This document shows, piece after piece, positions 14,471-29,483 of a stretch of 64,000 nt of DNA. Source of the DNA: Opisthocomus hoazin (taxonomy: Eukaryota; Chordata; Aves; Opisthocomiformes; Opisthocomidae); the NCBI RefSeq assembly GCF_030867145.1, contig NC_134416.1:94465183-94529182 (forward strand), read 5' to 3'. A program made the translations under genes and the position numbers. The number at the start of each line of letters is the position of its first letter. Position 1 is the first letter of the stretch. A model generated the notes under the pieces. The model saw nothing but the letters and a program-made list of their open reading frames with translations, did not search any database and was not told the DNA's origin.

Positions 14471-16000
14471 AACGCTTCACCTGCACCCCGCTTCCCTCAC
14501 TCACATCTGGGGACTAAGCACCAGACTTCCCACACGGCAAGAGCTCAGGCTCCGAGTCAAAGGCACAGTTTAACATTTCACAGTCCTTTTGTGAGGGAGC
14601 ACCTCCAAAAAGAGCATTGTAAAATCGTTGGCGCTTCTGTCTCGCACAGGGAACGGTGGGAGCACCTCCTACCCTAGATCCTAAACACAGCGGGCATCAG
14701 CCGTGACTTCAGACGGCCAAACTGCCCATACTACAAAGCTCACATCTACTTTGATGCATCTCCTCCGAATGCTTGTTGCCCGCGCCTACTGTTTTGATTT
14801 CAAAATGTATCTGAAGAAACTGACTTTGGGAACATACCAGGAATCCAAAAAAAAAAATAACATTCACATCCTAAAACATAGCTTTCTCATTGTTCATCAC
14901 AGCTTTTCTTGATAATTGCTAGGCCCAAGTTTTGTCAAGGATGACTTCATCTGCCAGCTGCCAGTGCAGGTGGGTGAGTGGTCATCATTACTGGTACACG
15001 GGGAACATTGAACACAGCTACAGTCCTTCACCGGGAGTTCTCTGGACAGCTTTTGTTATTCACATCAGACATCAGCCACACAAGTAGCCGCTGCTTTGCA
15101 AATCAGACCCCGATGCCCGAGCAGACTGACCGTGTTTCCAACGCTATCCCCAAGAACACCCTCAGCAGGGTGTAACCCAGCCTCGCTACGCAATCACGTT
15201 GTTCCTATGAGCAGTCAATGGCATTTTTTTTGCACAAGCCCACGCCGAGGACGGCCCATTTCTTCCTCCCTGACATCTGGTAGGTTTTGTGCGACTCAAT
15301 GGCCAGGATGGAGGGCAGTAGCTCTAATAATCTCCCACAGCCGCATCCAGGTCCCTTTCAGTGCCTTATGGCCCGCACTGCTCCTGCCGCAGCGATTATG
15401 GAGGCAGCAGTTGTGCTGTAATTAGGATCCTCCTGGGCCAGCCAATCTGAATTAGCAGCAGAGGCCAGCTGCTCCGCTGCCAGCCACGTCTTTTTGGCAC
15501 ACCCTCCTCTCGGGCACTCGTCCCCTCCTGGAACCCGTTCTCTCTTCCCAACCACTGGCCACGCTCAGGCAGGCTTTCGACGAAGAAAATTGCGTCCTTT
15601 CCTCTGCTGCTGGCCCCGTCCAATGCTGCAGCCAGCCGAGGCTTTCCCAGGGGAAGGCTGAGCCCAAAGCACAGCCCAGCGCTCCGGTGTCCCATCCCAC
15701 AGGGACCTGCTGCTGCTTCAGTCCTTCCACCTTGTTTTCACTGCCAGAAGCCACGGTTTGCACGTAGCGGATGTGCATGTTTCTTTTAGTATCAAAAGAT
15801 AAAGGGGTGGATATGTTCAATATTGCTTTACCCTGTCCTTTTCCCCTTCTGATAATTACCCAGAGAGTTACCACCTCTGAGTCACACATTAAGAAGCTCT
15901 CATTACCTTGCCTTTTCACTTTTGATTTGTTACCGTCTCCGATTTTCCTCTGTTCAGGCTTCAGCAACAGGCAAGCCACGGTCACGTTCATTCTTAGGCA
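14471..16000. other. Gene-free stretch with a possible regulatory segment
   Basis: No exon is supported. Around 15,400-15,480 a TAATTA core (in CTGTAATTAGG), a CCAAT box and AATTAG lie within about 50 bp of moderately GC-rich DNA. This is the kind of motif mix seen in developmental enhancers, but conservation cannot be judged from one sequence. A 179-codon minus-strand frame (15,452-15,991) looks like chance. Confidence 0.35.
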
Positions 16001-19000
16001 GTTTTACTTCCTTTTTTATTATTATGAATCATTTTCATGTTGAGATGAATTATTTTCCTTAGCTTTTTTCTTTCCCTTTAAACATTAAAAAAGGAAAAAA
16101 AAAAATCTCACTACTGTCACCCCTCAAGAGAATCCCCTCAGCCACAGTCTCCCAAGAGATGACAGCACCCTTGCCTGCAGTGCTATACAGCACGGTGCTA
16201 CGACCATGGCCAACATAAGAAAATCTGGAACAGAGACGAGCCTTTGGTTTTCTTACAGAGCCAGCTGCTCGTTCTGACATGCCTGCTTTCACCCATCCAC
16301 TGCTTGCAGGGGAGATGCATGGTCCCCTCAGCAGATTAAGCTAAAAAACACCATACCTAGTTGGTGCCATTCTGGTGAGGAAAGCTGACCTTAACTAGCT
16401 TCTTAACTTCAAGTCTAGGGGGAACTCGTAAAGAGGTACCAGGTTTCATGAAAGAAGTTCTGAAAGCAGGAAAGTTGTTCTTTAGTGTTCCCCGTGGGCG
16501 CAGGTTGACTTTACAGCTGTGTTCCCAGTCCTGGGTTGAAATTGTCATCATTCTTCTCTGGAATGAATTTCAAAATTACTCTGCTTTGAAGTAGGAAAAA
16601 AAAAAGTGTCTGTGGAGCAGTGCTTCAAGAATACCCATAAGTTTCTATCACCATTTGCTTTTGTTACAGTCTTTTTTCTTCCCCCCTTATTAAATTAGCT
16701 TTTTAATATATGTTAATATGTTTTAATATGTGTTAGAGTGAGAACAGTCTTATGCTTTTTTTTTTTTTGGATTGTTTGCTTTGTTCAGCCACACTAAAAC
16801 TGGCCGCAACACAGATTACGAAGCCGTAAGATAGACAGGAGCCAATAGGTATTTTGAAGGAGAATATATTTGGGGAGATAATGTACATATTCCCCCTCAG
16901 TTCAGAAGCGCACAGGCACACCACCATATGATGTTCAGCGCATGCCTCCACCCCACGGTGTCCGTTCAGCTCCCTCAGCCCCTCGCCCACCGGCTCAACT
17001 ACCACAGGGATGGGACATGACTCCTTTGACACCGCATTGGATTTCCCTTCCCACAGAATTTACCCCAGAGAGGATGGCCAGAACATGCTGGGTGCCCTGG
17101 AGATGCCCTCAGCCTGCCTTGCTCTTGGGGTCCCGCTCCTCCTGCGGGTCCCCAGGGCTGTGCCGAGCTCCCCAGAGCCCGGCTCCCAGCGGCCTACGAG
17201 GATGCGCGCAGACCCTGGTCTGCGACCATCACAAGACGACAGCCCACCTACATCATTTTCACCTGCTCCTCAGCAAACCAGGCTAGCAGAGGGCTTGGTG
17301 CCCTGCGTGGAGAGGAAGGACCGACAGACGGAGGGGCAGGCGTGAGAGGAGCGCAGGGGGGGATAATTCCGTGTAGTTTCCCTCCCTCTAGCGATGGAAA
17401 CCCAGATTGCGGGTCTCCTCTCCTGTGCTTGGAGGGGGACGAGAGGCTCCCAGGAAATCCCAGAGCTTCTGCAGCAAACAGCCAGGCACCTCGCATCACA
17501 CTGGAGGAGCGGGCTGATTTCTCAGACCACCTCCCCGACGTCAGTGCGGGAGGTGGGTGCCAAGAGACCACCACGTCCCAGCCCAGGGGCTCGGGAGCTC
17601 AGCTGCCCAATACCCACTTATAAAAAAAACCCTCTCTGCCCAGAATTAGGGGCAGGATTTTCAGCTTTGACCCACGAGGCGTACGAGCACGTTTCCTTAC
17701 GGAGACAAGAACAAAATAGGATGATACAGGCAGACTGCTCTGGATCCTTCGTTGCATTTCGCCTGGGTTTAATGGTTGCGGGGCTCATAAAAGAGCATGT
17801 GTCTTCCCAACACCGCTTGGCAAGGCTTTTCAAATATTTACCAAATGTGTTTGGTATCCCCTGCTAATAATAGCCCAATAGGTCCCCAGATAGAGCGCGA
17901 GAGACTGAGGGACTCTTGTTCTGGCTGCTATTTTGCAGCCTTACTTCACAATGCTGAAAGGCTTCTCAGTTCTTGTAAAGGGGTAAGAGACAGGGAAGCA
18001 GATTGCAGAGGTTCTTGAGGCTGTTATTTTAGGAAACACTGCTTCATCGGTGGAATTGCACACTTTCTCCTACCAGAGTTGTGTGAGGTCTCCAGTTCCT
18101 ACTCACTTTTCTTCAGCTCATTGAAAATGAGAATAAAAACCCATAGAAGCAAACAAGCTCACTGGAAAGCTTTCTTGGGCTTGCCCCTCTGTAGACAAAA
18201 TTACTGGTTTTAACCACACCACATCTCTGATAGCAGATGCAAAAAATCAAAAAACAGAATTTCAAAACTCCTTGTCCTTGGCAATGAGATATATGAATAA
18301 AGCCCACCCATACAAGGGGCAAAGCCAGAGCCGCACCCTTTGCCATAGCAACAACCCTAAACCACCCGGAGCTACTCCAAGTGAAGAAAAGCCACATTTG
18401 TATCTTATGCCCTGGGCTAAGAGAGCCAAATAGACCTTGTTGGAGTACTTCCCAGCAGCAACCTGTAGGAGAAACCATGTTTCCCATACCTTTCCTTTGG
18501 TCTCTGTCACACACACACGGTCCCAAGGGGCCTGAAGTTCTCACTACACTAGGAAAAGGAAGTCAACATCATAAACCCTCTATGAAATCTCTGTGGGAAC
18601 AGGGACAATGAAGAGGGGTTGCTTTGTATTGCCCCTTCCCACAACAGCCCAAATGCGGTCCCTGTGTGGGGACTCCCACCCCCCCCAAAAAGAGCCCCTC
18701 TCTGGGGACCACCCAGCATCATGTCTGGGGGTCCAGAGCCAGCACCTCAGCTAAGAGGAGATGCAGGGACTGACCTGTGCAGCTGGATGGGGACAGTCAC
18801 TCCTGCCTGCACCACACCAGTGCCCTTGGGGTGCAGGACACACAGGATCAACAAAATCCAAACTCCTGCCCTGACAGGAGTGGTCAGCCCCATTCTCATT
18901 CCTTGTTTCCATCTTCTAACAATAGAGAGGGATCAGGCCTGCCTCAGCTGCGGGTCTTGCTTGGTGTAACAGAGCAGTTACAGCCTGCAAATGAGATCCA

Positions 19001-22000
19001 AGTCTCGGCTGTATATCCCTCCCTTTAAGCATCACTCAAGTCCCACTCCATCTCAGCTTGACTCAAACGTGCAATTAAGTGCTGTCCTAAGTGGAAACAC
19101 TCCTCTGAACTGGGCTCAGAGACACAGTTTTCCCAAAGTACATTTTAGGAGCAGCAAACTGAAGGGAATGGCTGCTGTCAGGCATGGTGTCGAAGGCACC
19201 ATCACCAAAAACAAGCCCTCTGGGGCAGTGGGGTGGCAAGCAGGTTGGACACAACTAGAGCTGGTACGAAGTGTGTCCTTCAACACATATGCTGCTTGGT
19301 ATTTGTCCTACCCCCCACCCCCTTGCCTCCCCCTTCAAGGTGTAGGGGGAAGGAAGAGGCAGAAGTCACCAGCTGTATTTTGGTGGCAGAAGCATTAACA
19401 GCAGTCCTCAGTGGTGGTGAAGCTGCTCTGTGGGGCACAGCTGGGGCTCTAAGAAACCTGGAGTGGGGCCAGCCCTAAAGGAGTCACATCTCTCCCTCCT
19501 GTTCTTCAGAGCACCACAGCAGGCACACCAAGGACACAAACATTTTGCATGAAAACCTTGCGTAGGACAGCAACGCAGCCCAAGCAAGGAGATTTGATGC
19601 ATGTGGACACACACACACGTGCCCTCCGCTCGTGGCTTGACGCACAGTCTTTGCACCAGGCTGTAAACTGGTGTCCCGAAAACAAGATTACGCTTCATTA
19701 CTTTTAGTGCTCCACATAGCACAGGCTTCAGGAACTGCTTTGCTACGTGTTTGTTGTCTCCTGCACTGCAGTGGTGCCCTAGGCTGAGCCCAGGTTCTCG
19801 CTGGGACAGAAACATGTCAACCAAAAAGCCTCTGAAGTGAAATATTCACCAGTCCTGGGTTTGCTTTCTTTCCCAGTGCACAGCAAGTGGCACATAGGGA
19901 AGATGGAGGAGATTCTTGTAAAAAAGTCTAAAAGCTCCCCATAACAGCCAAAGGCATGTTAACACTGGCACCAACAAGAAGCAAGGATGAGTCCACCAAT
20001 TAAGGGAAGAGACATGCAATAGCAGTCAGATTTCTAGCAATATCTTCGTTTTTCATCTCCCTCAAGAATTCGTGTGCAGAGCTGGAAACACGGAGGAGAA
20101 ATTGAGGCACATACAGGTGTCCTGGGGATTCACTGAGGGACATGGCAGGGCAGTTTTTCCAGGCACAGATCACTGCAGATGGGTGTTGAATATATCCACA
20201 TTAGTCATCCAAGCACGTCTCTGCACACTACCTGAATTCAAGGGGATGGAGCAGGGTTGTGCAAGCAGAGACTACATAGGGAGGTCCCAAGGCTCACCCC
20301 ATCCCCAGTCAACCCTGACCTTCCCTTCCCACCCACCCAGGCCAGCACTGGCAGCCCCCACATGCTATATGTGAGGTCAGCTCTGACCGTCAGTATTGTA
20401 GTCCTTACATTGGCTGAGCTGGACTTTGCTGGATTTGATTCACAAGCAGTGACCTGCTGTTAGCCCTGTTCCACCACATCCTACAGCGACAGCTACTTAC
20501 TTTGGGCCGACGGCAACTCATCCTCATGGGCTGGTCCCTTTATTTAACACTTTTCATCTGGATAGTCACCCTTAGCTTCATTCTAGATCTTGGACTCCCA
20601 AAAGCTTCTGCTGGCCGCCTCCACCAGCTGGGACCACTCAACCACTGGCATCCTATAGGACCCTCAAGACCTATGGTATTAGCAGGAACAAAACCAAATG
20701 CTCATGAGAAAGGTGTATGTCTGAATCCAAATTGCATCCACCTCTAAAACCAGACAAACTGAGTCTCCAAGGACATCACCACAAAGGAAACTTGCCTGTG
20801 GCATCGCAGGCTGAAAGCCCTCCAGGCCACGGCTATTTAGGTGCTGGACCTACCACCTTTCGGTCCCTCTCATTTGAGCTGCTGGTAGCCTGAAGCAGCA
20901 TCAGGCCACATGCTTTTGGGTGACTCAGCCTTCTCCACACCCACATCTGAGAAAAAAAATGTCAGAGGAGTGCAGGAACAACCTCATGCTCCATTTCAGC
21001 TCAGCTGTTCTGGAGTCAACAAGCTTACGCCCGAGGATGAAAGTGAATGCATGGGGAAGACAGGAGCTGCAAAACATGCTTAAATGCACATGTGGTTTCC
21101 ATATATTTACTTCACAATAGTCAAAGTGTCACCCAACAACATTATGACAGCAGCATTTGACAAACCAAGAGACGCTCCTGGTTACTAGGTGCAGTAGTTT
21201 TTCTACACAGATACTGCGATTTGTCCTTCAGAAAACTTCACAGCCTTGTCATGAATCTTTATGATTTACAGTACCTGCTGCTAGCTGGAGCTCACAGATG
21301 GAGCGCCAGTACTCCAGACTGACAATACGCAGCCAGTAACGCTGAGTGGGGATGTGTCACCTCTATAAAGGTTGAAAATAGGACAAAAATATCAGAGAAC
21401 AGAATAAACTTCTGGGAGAGGCTATTTTAGTCTTCTAATCTGAATATTCAGGCTTAATTTGGTATTTTACACGAGGCCAATTAGACACCCACAAGATGAC
21501 ACAAGACTGTTTTGCCACCGGTGAGTGTTCTGGGTTTGTAATTCTTCTGCTAGTACACTTCGTCACTTGGTCAACTTATGAGTATCTTTCCAGGGGGGGC
21601 AGCAAGGGAGGAAACATAATATCTTAAAGAGATATTAATTAAAAAGCCATCAAGAGACCATCCTTCCTCACTGATGTACCCAAATTTGCTTAAGTAGGTT
21701 ACTTGCCATTTTTAAACACCTGAATTTCAAGATACCTACCAAAATCAAGCAGTTAACTTTGTACTCTTGAGAAATGGTGGGGGCAGGGAGGAAAAGGAAG
21801 AAAACACGTACACGCATACTTCCCTGGCTTTTAGAAATCAGGATTTTTGTTATATCAACACCAGATCATCTAGAAAAAAAATTTAACACACAACAAGCTA
21901 GTTGCGGGATTGCCCAGCTATATTTAGCTGTTCAGCAAGGGCACAGAGTGCTTGGAAAGAAACAGGCAACTGGGTATCAGTGGAAGTCTCTGCCACGGCA

Positions 22001-25000
22001 GTATTATGAGCCAATGCTTCACTGCTTGTGGCACAGTCTGGAAAGGACTGCATTCCTGTCTGTCATGAGTAGATCACTTAAAAAGTGATAAGAAACATTT
22101 CTAAAGGAATGATGAAAAGTGTCAAAACATTTTAAGCGTTAAAAGCAACAAAAGATTTAATTCCGACTTTTCCTTCTCTGCCCAGCCAGAACTATTGTCA
22201 TCAAGGATGCCTGAATCATCTCGTAAATTTTTTTTCTCTACTCCCCCCCAATTTAAAAATAATCCTGTAAGTTTTAAAAATAATCCTATAAATTCTAGGC
22301 CTATGACACATTTAATCAAGGAAACTGAGCCCTCCTAGCAGCCAAAGCAACTTCTAGCAGACTTGCAGACGCACATTAGGAGATGTGGACACTATAGACA
22401 TTAAGAAGCGATGGAAAGTTTTCAGCAGCCTCTCATAGGTGCTATAGACTTGAGCAGAAGGATGCACAAGCTCATCCCATGCATGCCATGCACGTGTCCA
22501 CTTTATACATTGCAAATCACAGAAGAGGCTAGAACGACCTCCAGTCCCAGCTCATTAGTGTGAGCCCAGTCACAGCTTAGCTTTAGCATTAATAACCTGA
22601 ACTCTGGAGATGACGTCCTTATCTAAGGTGGCTCAGGCCATACAAGCAAGGCCACACCTGCTCAGCACAACCTTAAGCTTAATGGGCCATGCTCTGCAGA
22701 TGGAGAATCACAGAACTCAGTTTCTCTCACAGCGTGCACTGGCACAGACGTGGCAACCATTCTGCAATTCTAGGTTCAGAGAGATAACTTTAAAGCATAA
22801 TGAATGGTCATGATACAGACCTTTATCAGAAGATATTCAATAAGCAAAACTACCAAGCCTCCACCAATACCAGCCTTCACAGCAGCTGACATCCAGCTTC
22901 GTCTCAAACTCTACCTTCCCAAAGGTTAGAGCTTTTCCCAGCTGAGAGCACAAACAACGTGAGTTTGCCCTGTGGCAAACCTGCTGCTGACTTGGCAAGA
23001 CATTGTCCAGCTCTCGACTGGGGGGGGCAAGCAGTGCTTGTGCAGATTTGGCTCCTGGAGCATTCTGGTCCCACAGGAGTTTGGAGAGGCAGCAAACACC
23101 ATTCACCTTCAGGAGGAGGAGGTACAGGGCATGAAAGGGGTCTCAGCTAGAGAGGGGTCTTGGAAGAGATATGCATTCTCCAGAGGTTTTAGAAGAGCAT
23201 GATTTTCCTAGGAAGACAACAGTTTTTTAGTGACCTATTTCCAAAAAATAAGAACCAAAAGCAAGTTAAGTGTGTCATCATTTCCTATTATCCTTATGCC
23301 TTTTATTTCTCATTTCCCCTCACACACTGATAACTCCCATCTAATTAACTTTTTTTTTTAAAAAAAAGGGGGAGGGGGGGCAGCCTTGGAGCTAGCATCA
23401 TATGCCTCCAAGACAGGCAGAAGCTTTTTTCAGGAGATCAACAGATCTGTCAAGCACGGGACCAGTTGTCTTTGTGACTCCCATCAGGAGCCTTCTCGCC
23501 CTGAAAAGCCTGCATTGTGCTCTCTGTGGGCAGCAGCCGACGCAGACCTCCAGTATCTGATGAACCCGAAAGGATCGGTGGCTGGAGGGGAAAGGGGACC
23601 AGAAGGGTGACCCTCCTAAATAACTTTTGCAAAGTGACTCATCCTTTCACTGACAGCATTAACATCTCTGCTCCTGCCAGCTGGGCAGCTGCTCCGGCTC
23701 TCCAAGCAGTGAGGGAATGTTTTGTTCCAGAGATGGGGAAAGGGGGGTATGGGGGGGACACATATAACCCTTCTGTGTGCATGTGTAATTGCCGTATGAT
23801 TTCAGCTATTTTGACCTAATAAGAGTTGCTGCATTAGTCACCAGCCTCAGTACGAACAGATGGATTTGCAAGAATTTAAAACAGAACGGGAAGGAAAGAA
23901 TAGAGACGGGATGCTACAGGCCACAGGGCAAAAGGGCATCCTGGCCATGGGAGGTGGGGAGGTCCCAGGGAGCAGGGCTCTACTGTGCCCAGCAGACCCA
24001 CAGCACCCTGGGCTCACCTCAAGTGGTGGCTTTCCACCTCTGTGCACTACTGTGCCAGGAAACCCCATCCTTGTTCCAAACAACCAGATACAACTGCTCC
24101 ACTTGTGCTAAAAAAAGTTTCTTATGTGAAAGAAAATGCACAGCTGACTTTGTAAAATGGTTTCTTTAAAAACCCACCAATGTTAGGAAAGGAGATTCAG
24201 CGCACCAGGAGCACTGTTCCCACAGTGAATATTTACTTTTCCAAACTGGATCAGGCAAGGCTTTGCCATCATGCATGGAAATATAGGCAGTTCTCTACTA
24301 AAACATTCCTTAGCCCCCCCTTTCATCCTCTCTACAGCACGCCCCCTCCAAAAGCTGCCTTTTCGCACAGGGCTCTGCTGACTCCACTGCCAAAGGGTTG
24401 AAGACATCTCTCCTGTGCACACTCCTGGCTCCAGCAACCCCCACAGAAAGAGTTCTCTCTTCCCAAAAGCTCCACCACCCAAGTCCACAAGAAAACGCCC
24501 ACTGGCTTCCACTTTAGAGTATCAATTCCCACATTCCTGAAGCAGCTAACTTTCCCCACTCTGTCCTTCTATGTCCATAATCACTCTTTCCCTCAGCATC
24601 TTTCACAGAACCAGTGAAAGTGACGCAACATTCCACATACCTGCACCACCATGAGCATTTACCAAAGCACAGATACAGCCCTTCCTGCACAGGGTTGTAG
24701 GTGGAGCATGACAGCACAGAAGAGGACTCCGTTAAAGCACAAGAGGCATGTGGACCACAACATCCTCTGTTTGTGGGACACCTCCTCCTAAAAACAGGGG
24801 AGCTGGAAACATTGACTTCAGCCTGGAATGTCGACCCTGAATCCCAGTGCACAGGGAAAGAGGGAGAAGCTTTTTGCGCTAAAGTACAGGTCCGAACATC
24901 AATGAGAGCACACCCACTCACGGAAAAATTGTAAGGACCTGTCCAAGCACGTACATTTTCATTTTGAATTAAAAAGAACAAATTTGGGAACATAAAGGTT

Positions 25001-28000
25001 TTAAATTGTTGATTGGAAGATTTGCATGTAGACAGAGTATTGTTTTCTTCTCCTGGCTCCCTGGGTAGCAAAACAGAAAAATTATGTGTAATTAAAATGG
25101 AAAGAGTATCAATTAGCTGTGATTCTCCAAGCTGTACAAAGAGTAAACCGATGAGGAAAGACTGTTCTTGTCCTCTGGCAGCCTCTTCACATCAAGATTA
25201 TTCTGAAGATATCTTAAATCCACTTAAGCATAAACTACGCAAACAAAATTTAAAAGAAATCAGTGCAGGTGGAGGGTTATTTACAAGCCAGTGTAATACT
25301 TGATCAAACATATCCTGAGGAATCAACTTGATTGCCAGTACTTGAGCTCGTTTCTTTAACACTACATCCTTCTGCTCCTTCAGTTCTGTCCCTGAAGTTT
25401 AAAGTCTGATCTAGATAGGGCCAGGTTTATCTTTTACCTCTACAGAAAGTGCCCTTCATACCAACACTTTCAGATAGTTCTAGAAAAAGGACACACACAA
25501 GAACAGCAGAAGTTAAATTACTGAATCCAGTCACACACAAAATCACGAGCTTAAAGGCGATGAGGCAGACTCCACAAAAGACGTTACCTGTAAGTCACAC
25601 TAAGGAGAAAATTTACTATTTCACAATAAACATCATAATTCTGACATAAAGGAGTGTTTTATTTCTTTAAAAAAAAATCCACAAATCACAATTTTGGTTT
25701 TGATGTAGACTTACTTTCTTTTCTTTCTTTTCTCCTCTGAGATAATGCAAAGTCAGAAATTGCATCAATTATATCTATTACATCACTGTAAAAATGGCTT
25801 GCTTGCCAGTATCAGTAGTATACTGAGTACACAGATCAGCAAATATTAACATCCCGGGTTTATGTGAATGTTTCATATGAGGACAGATGGGACCGGAACT
25901 TTATGTAGACAGATACTTCTGATAGTTGTCTTTCACAAGAACAATTGCAGACACACTCAAAGTGGCATTAATTTAACACTTCGTGGTGCAAATCTTACAT
26001 CTCAGTTCAGCCTTCCATGAGCCAGCCATTTGCTAACACACCACTACAAGTACATCATTCTTTCATCTTCTTCATGCATATTCTTCGGCTCAGCACCAAA
26101 AGGGCTGAAGCAGAAGTACACACAGAACACATTTGACCCAAATAAATAAGAAGTCAGAACTATATTGAGTCACCATTTGGACACTGAGTCTTGTAAGAGT
26201 CACTAGCATCCAAAGAAAGAAGTGACCTGGCCAAGTCAGCAGACTGATAACTTGAGGTACAGTTTTCACTCCGTTTCAAAATGCAAATTATCATAACCAT
26301 GGACTTTTACAGGTTGGAGCAGAAAGGAACAATAACCGCGTACGGCCGAGAGGAGCCTCCGCTCTGCACCAAGGTTAGCCCAATGCTATGTGTCCTGCCC
26401 ATCCTCTACCACGGCGTGACCCTCCTGGTCTTCCTCCAGGCAGGGAACATGCCATCTCCATACCACCTGCCAGCACACTTTCAAAGTATTTGTTGAGTAG
26501 TTATTTGTGAATAATTCTTTCAGTGCTGACGCATTTTATAAGTTGGCTGCAGATAATTAACAAATAGGGAAAAAACACAATCACATAGTAGAGTAATTCA
26601 TTGCTAATTATTCTCTCAGGTCTAAGAGAGCTGTTGACCTTCTCGATACATTTCTTTTAGTTAAATGAGTACAAACAGATGCTGACCTTCATCAGAACAG
26701 TGCTGATATATTTCCTGAGGAAACACAAATGAGAGTGTAAAGACATGGCCAAACATATCCCAGCCAGTCACACACTCGTCATCAAGGGCAGTTTCCAAAG
26801 TGCTTACTGGGTTCAAATGCTTCATATTTTGGAGAGGGGCAAAGGGTACTTCACACCTCCAACAATTCAAGTACAACAGTCTTGGAGTTAAGCAACTAAA
26901 AAAACCCAAGGAAGTAAAATGAGTGGGTGTTTGAGATCCTTTCAGCCATTGTTTTGCACATGTTATTTGTCGAGACAGCTTCTGGACCATCCTTACTCAT
27001 CATTTGCATCAAGTTGTAAAACTAGGGACAGCAAGAACTGTGGGTTTGAAATGTGACACCACACATCACAATTTAATGAGGCCTCTAGGGCTACGTGCAA
27101 CACAGCCTCATTCCCCCTGCACACACCAACACACTCACACGGTGAATCAGAACCGAGAGCATCTTGCACAGCACCCCAGGGCTTTATTTAAAGAAAACAA
27201 AAAAAAAAAAAAAGTGATTTGTCAAAGACACTACAACTGCCTGGAAGGAACAAGATAGTCTTTTCTGAGTATTTGTGCTCATGGAGACTTAGAGATCCTT
27301 GTCAGGAGTGGAAAATGGAATCGGTCTGGTTTTTAATCCTGAGCAGCTAGTCATTTTAACAGCGAGGTTTCTGCAAAATCATTTTTGTGGACCTGAAAAG
27401 GTACACACACACGCCCCCTCCAACAGATGTGAAAAGCAGTTAAGTCAGTATAGATGCTCCATTCAATGCCCTTCCGAACAGAGATGCCAGTGCTACATAA
27501 AAACAGGTATTCATAGCATCCTCATAGAGCAGTTTCAGCCATCCAACTTGGACATCGTTCACAGCAACTAAACTCAGAAACCCAAGTTTCCTCTGCAGTC
27601 CCTGGGGCGAGGAGAGCGACCAAGCACAGCTCTGACTGCCTTCGCTAGGCTGGGCGAGGACCACTGCTCCCCGTCACGCATTTTGAGACGCAAGTCAGTG
27701 ACCCATGTGTGACCGACCTCATACAAGAAACCAGTCCAAGCGCTTTATGACAGGTTTCATCTCCCAGCTAACGGGGTTACAATCAAGAACTTTGTGTAAC
27801 TTTGAAAGCACAATAGAAAATAAAATTACCAAAACATCACGTAGCCTTTTACTTCCATACTGAGGTGAAGAAAGAATTGCAACGAGAAACTTTAGCCTTT
27901 AATTTTTAAAGGGGAACTGACCAAAACTGCTCAGCACAACTCCAGGCCCCAATTTCCTTCCACGGCTTGTCAATCCTGTATGCGCTACTGTTTTCATCTA

Positions 28001-28755
28001 CTCATTGGTGCAGGCTCAGGGAAAGGGCTTCAGAATTCAAAAGCTGAAAATATTGAGTAACTTTGTCTTCACATAAAAATCATAAATTGCAGAAGAGACA
28101 CTACGCATCATCTTCCCATTTTCACAGTCCCATCTTTCTGCAGGCTCTGCACGTACAATACATACACAACCTACGGAGCTGCCCGTTTGCCCAAGTACAG
28201 GCAAACTACCAGGGGTACTTGTAGCACTTTGTTACAAATTATAATACCCCATTCTACACAGAATCCGAGACATGGAAGTTAAGGGCTTTAACGCAGGATT
28301 CATATTTCATGCATGGCACTAGCTTAAAGGCCGATAAGAAACATGGTCTGACAGACCACCTTATCCTACCTATGCCAGGGTGTCGCATGTCACCCCCACA
28401 GTGCTGGTTTTGAACTTCTGAAAGGTTGATCCAAGAGCCTACACTGCTACTGATGCATCCCAGACAAAGAGGTGGAAGGGCTGGTGGCATTACCAGACCC
28501 CCCCAGGCCTGTGACAGCTGGAAATTCAATAGCCGAGACACAACTGGAAAAGGAAATTCAACATTTGGATGACTAGAAAAGGCAATTCATGTCCTATACT
28601 GCAAGGGCAGGCAGAGACTTCACCACTTGACACCACACATCATTTTGACTTTGGGCAGTATGTAATTAGCACCATCTCCAGAGCACAGATCCCACATCCA
28701 GAGCTCTGCCCATAAGGATGGCTCTGCTGACCAGTACATTTCACAGGGGGGAGGC

Positions 28756-28780
28756 GGGGGGGGGGGGGGGGGGGGGGGGG
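28756..28780 (+). repeat. Poly-G tract (G25)
   Basis: An uninterrupted run of 25 G, preceded by GGGGGGAGGC and followed by AGGG. It can form a G-quadruplex on the plus strand. Such runs are length-unstable and hard to sequence, so the exact length is uncertain. Confidence 0.85.
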
Positions 28781-29462
28781 AGGGCTAAACAAACAGAAAA
28801 ACAAGTCCCACCCATTCCCCGAGCAGGGGAAAACCCTTCCTGGCAAGCAGGAGTGAAGCTTGAGATCTGTTCTGCAGTCTGTGTTCCAACAGCAATCACA
28901 GCACTGCCACCTCATCAAAAGAAATGCTTCTTTCCTGAAGATCCACAGACAGTGAGGAATGAAGGCATCCTTGTGCCAAGAAGCAGTCACTGTGTCCACA
29001 CACAAACTTGTCATTAAAACAAGCCACGGGATTTTTTTTTTTTTTTTTAATAAAGCTTTTTAGAGCTGCAAGTGAATCTCTCCTTTGAAGAGCTGCTCCT
29101 TTGTTTGCACTGTCAAAGTGCCTGGAACACCATCTTGCTTATGAAGATTAAACTCACATAACAGGCAGGAACCTGCTATCAGTTCTTCCCCAGAAAAAAT
29201 GTTTTAGAAAAGGTGTCTTCTTCCAGGTATAGGTACTTCATAAAGTGATCTTTACCCCTCTGTCTGCTTCTGATACACTGAACGCACTAACCTCTTTAGA
29301 TCTCACCTCGTAAACAGACTTTCTAGAACTCTCACCATTTTGCTGACCTTCCCTTGGACTTTCTTTGCACACCACCACTGATTCTAATAGTTCACAGATA
29401 GACCATGGTCCTTTCAACATCACCTTGACAGTTACAAATGGAAGAAAAAAAGAAAAAAAAAC

Positions 29463-29483
29463 GGGGGGGGGGGGAGGGGGGGG
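29463..29483 (+). repeat. Interrupted poly-G tract (G12-A-G8)
   Basis: Twelve G, one A, then eight G, next to a purine-rich AAAGAAAAAAAA run on its 5' side. This is a second G-quadruplex-capable tract only 0.7 kb from the G25 run. Confidence 0.85.

Noticed and set aside
15452..15991. 179-codon minus-strand open frame
   Set aside because: No domain; composition changes abruptly from Lys/Asn-rich to Gly/Arg-rich along its length, as in chance frames across a GC shift.
24514..25071. 185-codon minus-strand open frame, Cys-rich in part
   Set aside because: The Cys residues are not spaced like any known domain, and no splice or promoter context supports it.
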